Origin: Symbiodinium sp. CCMP2592
Taxonomy: Eukaryota > Sar > Dinophyceae > Suessiales > Symbiodiniaceae
Direction of reading: 5' to 3'
Length of the DNA: 64,000 nt
NCBI GenBank assembly: GCA_905221615.1
Contig: CAJNDT010006135.1
Coordinates: 1,898,089-1,962,088 of the forward strand
Shown here: positions 39,968-51,100 of the stretch, one piece after another
Layout: every line of letters starts with the position of its first letter
How positions within the stretch are numbered: the stretch's first letter is position 1
Translations under genes and position numbers: made by a program
The notes under the pieces: generated by a model
What the model saw: the letters and a program-made list of their open reading frames with translations, nothing else
What the model was told of the DNA's origin: nothing
Databases searched by the model: none

Positions 39968-41212
39968 CTTACTTAACGGCACGTGGGAGTTAGTACGTAG
40001 GTGTTTCTTTGGTTTTGCCCTTTTTAGAATGGATGTTGAAGGTTCGGAGGGTTAGTAAGCAGGGTTTGGGGTTTGGGTTTAGTTTTGGGTTTCAGGGGGG
40101 TTTAGGGCTCATGGGACTTAGTAAGTAGGGTTTAACGTTTGGGTTTAGTTTGGGATTTAAGGGGTTTGGGTCTCATGGCACATTGTTTTCGGCTCGGGAA
40201 AACGATTCCTGGCTAGCGCGGTGTCAGGGTCTATGTAGGTTTTGGCGTCAAGGTTTCTTTTACAAAGGCTACTTTACGGGTTCTGTTTTATAGGTGAGGC
40301 TTGGGGGTTACCCCAAAGACGCATGGGACTTAGCAAGTAGGGTTAGAATTGGGGTCAGAAGTGCCCTAAGTACGGTTAGCAGGCTCATGGGACTTAGTAC
40401 GTAGGGTCAGAATCGGGGTTATAAAAGTGATCTGAGTAGCGTCATCCTAATTATATCCTTGCTTAGAACCCTACTTCTATGCTGAACTTAGACCCCTAGC
40501 AAGAATTACATTTTTAGCTCTTTCATCGGAATTATAGGAAGCAAACATGAAAAACTATTTCTAAGTGCCCCTGAGGAAAAACTTTTCCAAGTTCCCCTGA
40601 GGTTTCATGAGCCTTTAAGCAGGGTCAACCTTAAGGGCCCGAGCACCCGCTTAGAGTGAGTTTTAGGTACGACAACAGGTTCAGAGCATAGTATTTGGGA
40701 CCTAAACCCCTACTATATTGTGGGTGCTTGGACCCTCTGGGTTATGGTTAAGTAATTATATGGGCCTATATCTATCACGGTGTAGGGTTTATAGGCTCCA
40801 TATATAGTACCATCATGGAATCAAGCCCCACAAGACCATCCTATCAGGGAGTAAGGGACCCAATTCCATAATTGTAATGACTATATATAGAGCCTTATAC
40901 CCTAAACCCTATAGAACCCCTGCAGGAACCCTCAAAGGAACCCTTAAAGGAGCCTACAAGTAGGGTCTTGATTCCATAATGGTACTCTAGATGGAGCCTC
41001 CCAGGGATCTGCTTTCCTAAAAACCCTATAAACCCTTAAAGGAACCCCCAAAGGAACCATAAAGAAGTCCTTGAAGGATCCCATAATCCTTAAGGATCCA
41101 TGTGCCCATATAGCATATACTTTGGGCCCCATGTACCTATATAGGGAGTACTTTAGGGCCAATGTATATACTATGTGAGTACATGGACCCTTAGGGAATG
41201 GGCTGTGATAGC

Positions 41213-41277
41213 CGGGACTCTTTCGCAAGGCTTCTTCGACCCGCGCACGGGCAAAGTTGGCCTCGACGGTGCCTTGT
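41213..41277 (-). CDS. Candidate small exon
   Basis: 65 nt on the minus strand between TGCCCGCAG and CCCG|GC. Reads QGTVEANFARARVEEALRKS then P. Helical like the islands at 23041 and 39878. Confidence 0.45.
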
Positions 41278-42599
41278 CTGCGGGCAGGGCTTTGAAGTGT
41301 TTCTTTTGAAGGGCTACTTTTCGAACTGCAGAGTTCTCTTCGAAAGCCCGTTTGAACGAGCTTTGAAGCTTTAGGGCTCAGGGTTTAGAGTTTAGTGCTA
41401 GGGTTTGAGGGCTCAGGTTTTAAAGTCTAGGGTTTAGGGTTGTCTGCTTTAGGGCTCGGGGTGAGAAAACTATGGCTTGGGGTTTCAGGATTTTGGACTC
41501 AGGGTTTGCGGCTTAGGGTCTTAGTCTTTGGGGCTGAGGGTTCAGGCTTTTAGACTTTGGGGTTCAGAGTTTCGGGCCATTTTGGGGGCTTCGGGTTTTC
41601 GGCCGTGGGATTCAGGGCTGGGGGTTCAGGACGGGTTCTCGTGGGCGTTTAGGGCTTAGGGTTTAGACTGGGCTTCTTTGTGCAAGATGCTTTCTATAGC
41701 AGGTTCCTTTAATAAGGGGTGGATAAGTGGGGTGGATAGGGCTCGTGTTCAAACCCCAGCCAGCGCCAAATCACTTAAGCGTTTTACGCCCTTTATAAGA
41801 ACGCCATAGGGTATAGGGGATGTTGTAATCAAATATTCTCGGTTATGAAGGTTTTCAAAGGGTTTATAACTATTGAAAGGATTCAACAGGTGGTGGAGCT
41901 ACCAATAAACTCAAAACCTCCGGGTGCTTCGGGCATGTAGAAGCCATGCCTTTATAAACACCCCTACAAAACCTCTCCTGACAAAACCCTGTATGCCGCC
42001 CTTACACGCGCTTCCCCAAATCCTAAAACCGCCTACACACTACCTTACCGGTTTATCTGGGAAGCCTTTACACTCAAGAGTACTTTTCCTCAAGGTTCCT
42101 AGCATAAACATATCATGGTGAGATCTTCCGAATCTATGCATTGAGGCCCTTGTAACTTATATCAGGCATGTAGCGCAACCTCTGTCGAGCTGAACAGTAG
42201 AGCAGTTCAGGGATTAGGGTTTGGGGGTTTCATGTATTATATAGGTGGTGGTTATGCTTCTGGCTTCTTGTTGTAGCCCAATTTTCTGACTTCTTGCAGT
42301 CGGATTGACGGAGTTCCATCGGGTGTTCATGTCACCTCTTCTTATTTCCAATCCTCATAATCCGGTCTATGGGGTTTGAGAGCGTCAGCGAAAGGCGCTT
42401 GAATAAATACGGTAGACTATCATAGGGAACACTGAGGAATGGTACTGCGTAGCCGTATTGCTCATTCGGCATGAGCATTAAGGCTTCTGGTTCAGGTTCG
42501 GGTTCGGTGTTGAGAGCTTGTCTTCGCACATAGGTCGCCCACTTGCTCATGCAAGGCCTTTTGTTGGATCTGTGGCTTTCAGAAGTTTGTGAGGGGGTT

Positions 42600-42815
42600 A
42601 GGGGTCAGGGTGTCAGGCCTGCTTGGAAGCTCCATCGATTTTGCTTGAAGTCTATCTCATAATTATTCCTGACACTACTATTTGCTTAAGAACCCCCAAA
42701 AAATAAAAAATGATAATCCCTATATTATCCCTATAAGGAATATTTTTTGTATTTTTTGGGGGTTCTTAAGCAAATAGTAGGACAGCGCCTGGATCGCCAG
42801 AAGAATTCTCAACGG
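42600..42815 (-). CDS. Coding-like segment interrupted by a family K MITE
   Basis: Without the 106-bp element and one GACA copy, the minus strand reads NSSGDPGAVRNNYEIDFKQN then RWSFQAGLTP before a stop. Suggests insertion into, or an intron within, an exon. No family recognised; weak on its own. Confidence 0.3.
42675..42780. mobile_element. Palindromic MITE, family K, with 4-bp target duplication
   Basis: 106 bp, CTACTATTTGCTTAAGAACC ... GGTTCTTAAGCAAATAGTAG, flanked by GACA on both sides (42671-42674, 42781-42784). Confidence 0.8.
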
Positions 42816-43956
42816 GTCATCTTGCTAGACCTAGTTAATTGGCCAACAGAGCGTCCAAGAAAATCTATACTGAACTTAGTACCCTAGCAACAAATATAGT
42901 TTTAGCTGTTTCTTAGGGATTCTAATAGGCAAAAATCAAAAAACATTTCTAAGTACGCCTAAGAATTGGTCAACAGAGCGTCCAAGCAAATCTAAGCCCA
43001 AGTCTACGCTGCAGCCAGGCCTAAAGACCCTGAACCCTAAACCCCAAACCGCAACCTTGTCCCAAAGGGTCCAGGTACCTAATTGACCTAAACTCTCCAA
43101 ACTAGTAACCTACACAAATATTACCCCAAATCCACCCAAAACCCTAAACCCCCAAACCCTAAAACCCCTAAACCCTAACCTTGTGGCAAAGCAATCCGGC
43201 AAGAGGCAAGAATGACCAGTCGCCTTCGCTGCAGCCTGTCAGTCTAGGTTTAGGGTTGAGGGTTGCGCTTGCAGTGAACACTTGGAGATGATTCCCCCAA
43301 CCCCTAACGCATACATTGACACAGTCTGTAAGGTCTACTCGCAATCTTTACTGTAGTTCCCTGAAGGCCCAAAGGCTCCATATATTCCACCGTTATGGAA
43401 TGAGGCCCTAAAGACAATATGCATGTAATGTAGGGTGTGAGCTATCAAAATTTGAGTATGTTGCATTAAGATCATGGTACAATCCGCCGAGGCTTGGGTG
43501 TCTAGATTTTGCTCCTTCCGATCCCCGCAAAACTCTACCCATTACTGGCCTTCGGTGCTTTGGAACGTCCAGCAGATGCCTTCGGAGGACGGGACACGAT
43601 TGCGTGGTTTGATGCATGTGGGTGGCGTCAGAGTCAAGGTTTGAAGCTGTTTTTTCTTCCTAGCTTGTTCATGCGTTTCGGACTATCAGTTGTTAAAGTG
43701 CATGTCTGCGACTGCGTTAGAAGGTCAATGTCTATCTTCGGCCGCATAAGACTTTGTTGGGTTGTATGTGGGTGTGACTAGGAGTGAATGGGCCGACAGG
43801 TTGACTTCCGTCCTGAAAAACGTGCTCCAGACATACACCCTGAACCCCAAAACCTTAAATCCCTGAACCCTAAAACCCAACACCCTAAACTGTGACTGCG
43901 CCCATCCCTAAACCCTGAAACCCACTACCATAAACCCTAATCCCTAAATCATCGGA

Positions 43957-44060
43957 ACGGTTGATGATATAGATCCTGCATTACCTTAAGGACCATAAAC
44001 TATGGGAATTATATGGCATATTCCTTATTATGGGTCATGCAGGATTTATATCATCAACCG
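43957..44060. mobile_element. Palindromic MITE, family A
   Basis: About 104 bp, CGGTTGATGATATAGATCCT ... GGATTTATATCATCAACCG. Confidence 0.65.
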
Positions 44061-44784
44061 AAGTAGTAGAAGAAGAAGAAGCTCGAGGCCAGTAACCCCA
44101 GCAACGAAGCAGCATTGCAGGACCAGAGCTTCAGCGATGTTCCCGAAAACTCCAGACACCCCTTCAATTCATGGGGTTCTTAAAGGGTTAAGGGTTTAGG
44201 GTTCTCTATGGTATACTATGAGGGATCCATATGGTTTCTATGAGGGCTTTAGATTGGTTCCGATATTCAATACTTTAAGGCCTAAGTATGCACTAGACAG
44301 CTAGGTTCCCCAGTAGCCCCTTAGCAATAAGTGCTTTAACAGGGGAACCTAACAGAAAAGAGCAAAAGGGTACTACCGGTAACTCTATTATAGAACGCTA
44401 TAGTGCCCTTACAAGGGGACCCGAGTAACACCATTATAGAACCCTATAGTACCCTTTGTAAAAGAAGACCAAGGCAACCTAGACTCTATCTTAGCCCCAA
44501 ATAACCTACCCTGCTAGGGATTTATGTCAATAATTCGAACCCTAACACATGTAGAATCCTCCTTAACCCTGAATAAAGTACCTTTTTAAGGTTCCCTATT
44601 ATGACTTCCTTATATAAGTCCTTCAGGGCTCAGGCTTGGGGTATGTGGGTTCCTTGCTTGGAGGGTCGGGGGACTTAGTAACTATAAGGGGTTCCTTTAG
44701 GGGTTCCTTTAAAGGGATCTATAGGGATTCTATATAAGGGTATAGGGTTTAGGGTTTAGGGGGACTTTGTAACTGGTTATTATA

Positions 44785-44858
44785 CTTGGAGGATCATGGG
44801 ACTTAGTAAGTAAGGTTATAAGTACCTTAATTGGGGTTATAAGTATAGTTACCCTAAT
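44785..44858. mobile_element. Left part of a family B MITE split by the copia insertion
   Basis: CTTGGAGGATCATGGGACTT up to the target duplication CTAAT (44854-44858). The right part continues at 54265-54305 (CTAATTATAACCCCACTTAC ... TTAAG). This MITE itself lies in an older family B element whose arms are at about 44757-44784 and 54306-54413. Confidence 0.75.
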
Positions 44859-45193
44859 TGTTGAAGCCCCGAGGCAGTCATGTGGTGTGGTAATTAAATG
44901 TGTCGGAGAGTTGCAAGCTTTTGTTCTGCAGGGAAGGCTACGGTTCAAAACCCTTGTGCCATGCATGTCGCGAGTGAGACACGTCACGACTGGCATAAGT
45001 AGAGAGCACTCTGCATTTTTGCCATAATCGGCAGAAGCCAGCTGTAAGTTCTGGTAAACAGTCTAATCTGACGAATGTCAAATGACATGTTCGCTGAAGA
45101 CTGCAGGATGTTGTTTGTTGCGTGAAAAAGATTCGATCGCTGAGCGGGTGTTGCCATGGCCGATTCTGCTGGCGATATAAATCCCGTTCCTCA
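44859..45193 (+). repeat. 5' LTR of the copia element
   Basis: 335 bp, TGTTGAAGCCCC ... CCCGTTCCTCA. By eye identical to 53930-54264. The polyprotein start codon (45156) lies inside it, so the LTR contributes the first 12-13 codons. The core promoter was not identified. Confidence 0.95.
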
Positions 45194-48100
45194 GGTTATG
45201 AGCGCCCAACCGGGTGCTGCGCAGCCGCAGGTTAACGGTGTTCCTGGGAGCCCGAGAAGGGCGGAGGAGGAAACCGCAGCGGAAAGGCCGGGTCCATCCT
45301 TGTCGGGTGGATCCGACCAACCGCAAACTATGGAAGTGGATGTGGCAGGAAGTGAAAAAGGTGACGGAGACGCCAGTCGGGCGCCGGGTCCGTCATCCAC
45401 GCATGCAGCCGCACCTACAGCAGAAGGAGACCCTATGGGAAGTGGAGCTGCCGTTTCTGGCTTGTCTGGAAACCAGGGACTACAGGCCCGTGCCGACATG
45501 TCTGACCAAGTGGGACCACGCAGGGCGACGTCAGCTGGAGTTCAGAATGCGCAGGCGGACAGAGAGCTTCCTGCAGATGCCTTTGAAGAGGGCGTCCAAG
45601 GGGTTTTTCATACCCCCAGATCCGCTCGCTCGCGCTTGAGTGGATCTATGGGAGCGCGCCATGGCCAAACTGGAGCTTGGCCAGGATGGGTTACGCGCTT
45701 GGGAGAAATGTTCAAAGCGCCTCCTGTGAGTTGGTTGCCTAGTCCGTTGCCATCCCCACCGAGACCGAGATTGCAAGCAGACCGCATTTATAGCGGACCG
45801 TCGGTGCAAACTGCACCCGCTGGAACAACTGGAATGGCGGGTCCCTGGAGACCTGTGGCGTGCGATGAGATTAGGGGCTTAGGGGTGTTAGGGCCTAACC
45901 AGCATAATACCCCTAGCAGCAGCAGCATACCGGCGGAAGCAATACAGGCGGAGGTGCAACGACAGTTGGGAAGCTTTTTGGATAGACTACAGCAGGCGGA
46001 GATAGAAAACCGGCGACTCCAGGATCAACTACATCGTGGGCGGTGTGATCCGGGAGTACCTCGAGCCAGTAGCAATCAGGGAGTACCTCAAGGCAGTAGC
46101 AATCAGGGAGTACCTCAAGGCAGCAGCAATCAGGGAGTACCTCAGGGCATTAGCAATCAGGGAGTACCTCAGGGCAGTAGCAGCCAGGGAGTATATCAAG
46201 ACATTAGCAACCAGGGAGTACTCCAGGGAGATCTTCATCAGGGACTATTTCAGCGTGATGATTGGGGCAATGTGCTACCTCAAGGTAATCCTGATGCTAC
46301 AGCTACATCCCTTCCCGTACCTGAAGGTGATCCCTTGACGCAAGGCCCTAGCAGACCAAACCCTTGGAGAGACCCTTTGGGAGCTTTGTGGGAAGAGTTG
46401 ATTGCTGGACGAGCGGCCTCGGAGACTCAGGTACGCTCGCAAGGTCCCATCCGTGCAGACCAACCAGCGCCTGTGGCAGAGGCTCCGTCAACCAATGCTA
46501 TCTTGGAGGCTCTCACCAGGAATCTTGCGGGACTACAAGCACTTCAAGAAAAGACGATTAAGAAGGACCTAGACGCAGATGAATCCCCCGAGCAGGTGAA
46601 GAGCACTGCAGCACCGCTTCCTTTGCTGCCCAACCCTGAAGGCATGGCGATGGGGATCCTTCTTCAGGACTGGTTAGCTCAGGTTGCGATACCCACGCAG
46701 GATCTTTCAGCGTCTTCAGGGGTGTGGTGGTCCCAAGTGTTGGAGCTGGTGCAGACCACGTATGCATCCTGGTTGGCTTCGTCACCGTTGGAGCGTTTGC
46801 AGATGGAGCCAAAGGACCATGGTGCCCTCACCACGGGCAAGTGGACGAGGGTGAATGCAAGAGCGTGTTCGCTTATTTTGCAGGCCCTCCCAGAATGTGT
46901 GAAGTTGGACCTCATCGCTAGAAGGGTGGTTCAGAGTTCGCCGTTGGTTCTATTCAGACTTCACACTACTTATCAACCTGGGGGCGCTTCAGAACGTTCT
47001 ACGGTGTTGAGCAGCCTTCAGAATGCCACGCAGTTTGAGACGATCGAGGAGTGTCTGGTGTGGTTAAGAGCATGGCCCAGGTGGATCCAGAGGTGTCGTG
47101 ATTTGAAGATGATGGCACCGGACGGCTCGGTTCTCGCTAAGGCCTTAACTACTTCCACTGCCCGCTTCATCGCGGATAACTCGGACACACAGTTCAGGAC
47201 ACAACTACTGCGATCGAGTTTGCGCATAGACTCACAGCCCACCCAGGCGAATGTGGCCCGGTACCAGCAGCACCTCCAAGCAGAGATTGAGGCGTTGATC
47301 GCGGCCAAGCCGGGGCTATCTGGTTCCACTGCAAGGGTTAAAAGCTTGGGAACTACATCTACTCCTACGTCACCTACAACCCCGGGGCAGGGCAATAGCT
47401 CAGGAGGAGGTGGGAAGGGTCTATGCAAATACTTCTTTCGCTCTGGAGGCTGTCGACGTGCTGCCAAGTGTCCGTATAGCCATGACATGAGTCATCTGGC
47501 GAAGTCTGAGCGTGCCAAAAAATGCTTACTTTGTGGAGGTGAAGATCACAGGCAAAAGGACTGCCCGACCAAGGCCGCGAGACCAGGTGCAAGACCGACG
47601 CCCCAAGGAGGAGCATTGCCTTTTCAAACTCCAAGTGCTCCACGCGGTCCGGCAGTTCAGAGATGTGAGCCAGAAGGCGAAGTCTCTCCTTCGGCGACTT
47701 CGGCAGCAGCGGTGGTACCGGGTGAACCGGTCTGGACACTGGAGTCGCTTCTTCAAGCGGCGGCAAAGGTGGCTGGAGCAAAGCCCTCAGAAGCTCCATC
47801 TATCAATGTAGTGTCCCTGCGCTCGAACTGGACACTTCAGGGTGATGGAGAAGCGTTCGCTTTGGTAGATTCAGGGGCTACACATGCACTACGGAGAGCG
47901 AAGTCCCAGGAGGAGTGGGACCAGGCGTCGCCAGTGATCGTGAACTTGGCCGGCGGGGAGTCCGTGAGTTTGCGAATGAACCCAGCGAGCACCATTTTGG
48001 TGCCGATGACCGCGGCTACATCTTCCAGTTCGGCCTCTCCGATTGTGCCGTTGGGTGCTTTGGTGGGTCAACTGGGGTACACAATGACGTGGAGCAGCAA

Positions 48101-51100
48101 TCGGTGCCGACTGGAAGGGCGAGGAGGAGACGTCTACAATCTTCGAGTTCGTGAAGGATGCCCGGAGATTGCTGAGCATGATGCGCTCAGGCTCATATCT
48201 CGCCTAGAGGACGAGAACTTGGAGACGTTGAAGAGCCACACAGCGACCACGAGGAGCCGGGTTAAAGCAGCGGCTCTTTCAATGGAAAGGACGTGGTTCG
48301 ACTACTTGCTCTCGTATGTGGATGGTGAGATGGCTTCAGAGGCTTGGAAGTCAATCGAGGCGGCTCCGTTTCTTCGTGAAGTGCCGTGCCAATGCAAAGC
48401 GGGGCTTGTGGAATCGTTTCCGGAGGCCAATGGATGGAGCGCTCTGAAAGGACTTGAGCATCTCAACAGGCGAACCCGAAAGCGCTTGTGGAACTCAGAT
48501 AAATGGGTTGTGCATTTGTTTGCGGGCAAGAAGGAGCGCAAGGATCTACAGCACTTAGAAGGCCACGGGTACACGATTCTGGAGCTGGACATTGAGAGGG
48601 GCCGCACCCACGATGTTCTGAAGTCAGCAACCTGGAGAGCAATTGAGTTTGGGGCCAGAAGAGGAAAGATTGCGGCCATTGTTGGCGGTCCTCCTCAGAG
48701 CTCGTTCATGATATCCAGACACGTTACCGGTGGACCTGAACCAGTTCGATCCAATGAGTTTGTGTACGGCAATTGGCCTGGGCAGTCGGATTCAGATGCT
48801 TGGCTTGCTAATAAGGAGACGCAGCTCTTGGTCCGTATGATCTACCTACATGCTTTGGCGACTGCCGGAAGGATAAGAGCTGCACCAAGTCCTGAGGCGC
48901 CAAGGCATGTAGCCTTTCTACTCGAGCATCCTCGTGATCCGCGTGGTTACCTTAAGTACCAGGATCCACTGTACAATGATGTTGTGAGTTTCTGGAGAAC
49001 GCCATTGTGGACTGAGTATGCATTGGAGGCGGGCTTCCAATCCTACAGTTTTGACATGGCTGCGTTTGGAAAGGCCTTCGCCCGTCATACTACGATCGGC
49101 ACGAACCTTCCCCTCAAGCATCTCAATGGACTTCGAGCTCGGTGGCACGCTAATGGACAGCCGCCGCAGAGGTCTCCTCCAAGTGTGTGGACTTCGGAGT
49201 TCTATGAGCATGTGGTTATAGCTCTGAGAAACTGGGGGGTGATCCCCAGAATGGTCCGTATGAGTGCTGATCAGTGGAGAGAACATGTTCGTCGAGGTCA
49301 CTTACCTTTCCGTTCGGATTGCGCCGTATGTGTTCAAGCAGGGGCGACGGGAAGACGGCACGCGAGGATCGAGCATCCAAGTGCCTATGTTCTGTCGGCA
49401 GACCTAGCGGGACCAGTGAAAATCGGAGGTGCAGATCCAGACGGGAGAGGTGCTTTCCCCAAGGCGTTCAAGTACATCTTCGTTGCAAAGCTCAAAGTTC
49501 CTCGGACGTTTGTGGAAGACGGCAGGGGCGTATGGGTGGAATACGACGACGGAGAGTTACCCTTGGACAAGTATGAGGAAGTGGACGATGGACTTGAGGT
49601 GGAGTCGACGGTGCCCAAGGAGGTGATTCGACCTGATGGTCTAGATGATGAAGGGGAACAGGAGCCTCTGGAGAACAGTGGGGGAAAGAGGGATCCAGAT
49701 GAGGACCTTGACCTTGCGGCCCCGGAGCTAGTTAACCTTCTGTTCACAGCACCTTTGAAAGATGACAAGGCGCCCACAGTCCTGGAGGCGATCCAGGATG
49801 TCGTGCTCTACTGCCAGGCCCTCAACATCCCGATTATCCGGTTCCACTCTGATCGTGGGATGGAATTCCAAGCTAGAGCCTCGAAGCAATGGTTGAAAGG
49901 CCAAGGGATACGAGTGACAGCGTCAGAGGCAGGAGCGCATCAAACCAATGGTGCGGCAGAGGCTACGGTTAGATGGGCAAAGCAACGGGCAAGGACGCTA
50001 CTACTGTCAGCGAAGCTTCCACAAAGACTGTGGCCGATGGCCCTAACCACCGCTGCAACCATGCAGCGTGCAGATGTGCTGGGATTTGAGCCTCTTCTCG
50101 CAGCTCCCTTTGGTGCTAAAGTCATGGTGAAAAAGAGGCAGATGGAGGGACCAAAGTTGGATGATCTTGCTCCCAAGTGGTTGCAGGGAACTTACGTTGG
50201 AAGATCAGAAAGTCTTCGTAAGGGTCACCTTGTCTACATCAATGATGAGGACGGAGAGAAGTTTGTCCACACGCTACATGTTCGAGGAGCGCTTCATGAT
50301 CCAGGTCCAGTTGAAGAAGAGTTTGTGACAGAAGAGCCAGCGGGCCCAAGTGTGCGGGTCCGAGGAAAGTCAAGTGGAAGCGGGGATGTGGTGGGCGTTT
50401 CGAAAGCAGTTGTTGTGGACGAGGAGGACTACCAGGCGAGAGCTGAGGCAGTTCTACAAGCATGGTCCCCGGAGGAGGCCGAGGCGATTGTGAAGGATTT
50501 GGTTGCGTCTCTTCCCCCCTCGGAGTGCGTGTATGGCATGTTCCGCTATGGTGGAAAAACGGGAATTACGAAGGCTACCATAGAGAGACCGTGGTTTGCG
50601 AAGGTGCTGCTGAAGCTTCTTGTCGATAAGGCCCCGGATGCTGAGTTTGCCGCGGTGTTTGTGTCGGTGCGAAACGACAGGGAGGTGCATATTGATCGCA
50701 ACAATGCAATGGGTACCCTCAATTACCTGCTCCCGATCATTATGCCCCGCAGAGGTGGAGACATCTGGCAGGAGTTGAGAGATGGAGACACAGTCCAGGG
50801 AAGGGTGACGGAGCTAGAGACCCCAGAAGGAAAAAAGAGGTACGGCTGCACTTACCCTCTACAAGAAGGGCGTGTCTTCCAACTTAATCCTCACCGTCGC
50901 CATGCTGTACTACCTTGGAATGGTGAGCGACTTGTGATCGTTGGCTATACTCCGGGAATGCTGCAGAATCTCACGGCTTGTGACAGAGAGAAGTTATGGA
51001 CTTTGGGATTCCCTATGCCTTTGTTTGACGAGGTCACGGGTACCGTTGTGAACATCAATGCCCTTTCTGTTAGAAGTGTGATCTACAAGCAGGAGATCTT

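Noticed and set aside
41730..41775. B-box-like GTGTTCAAACCCC, possible SINE or tRNA
   Set aside because: No convincing A box or cloverleaf could be built around it.
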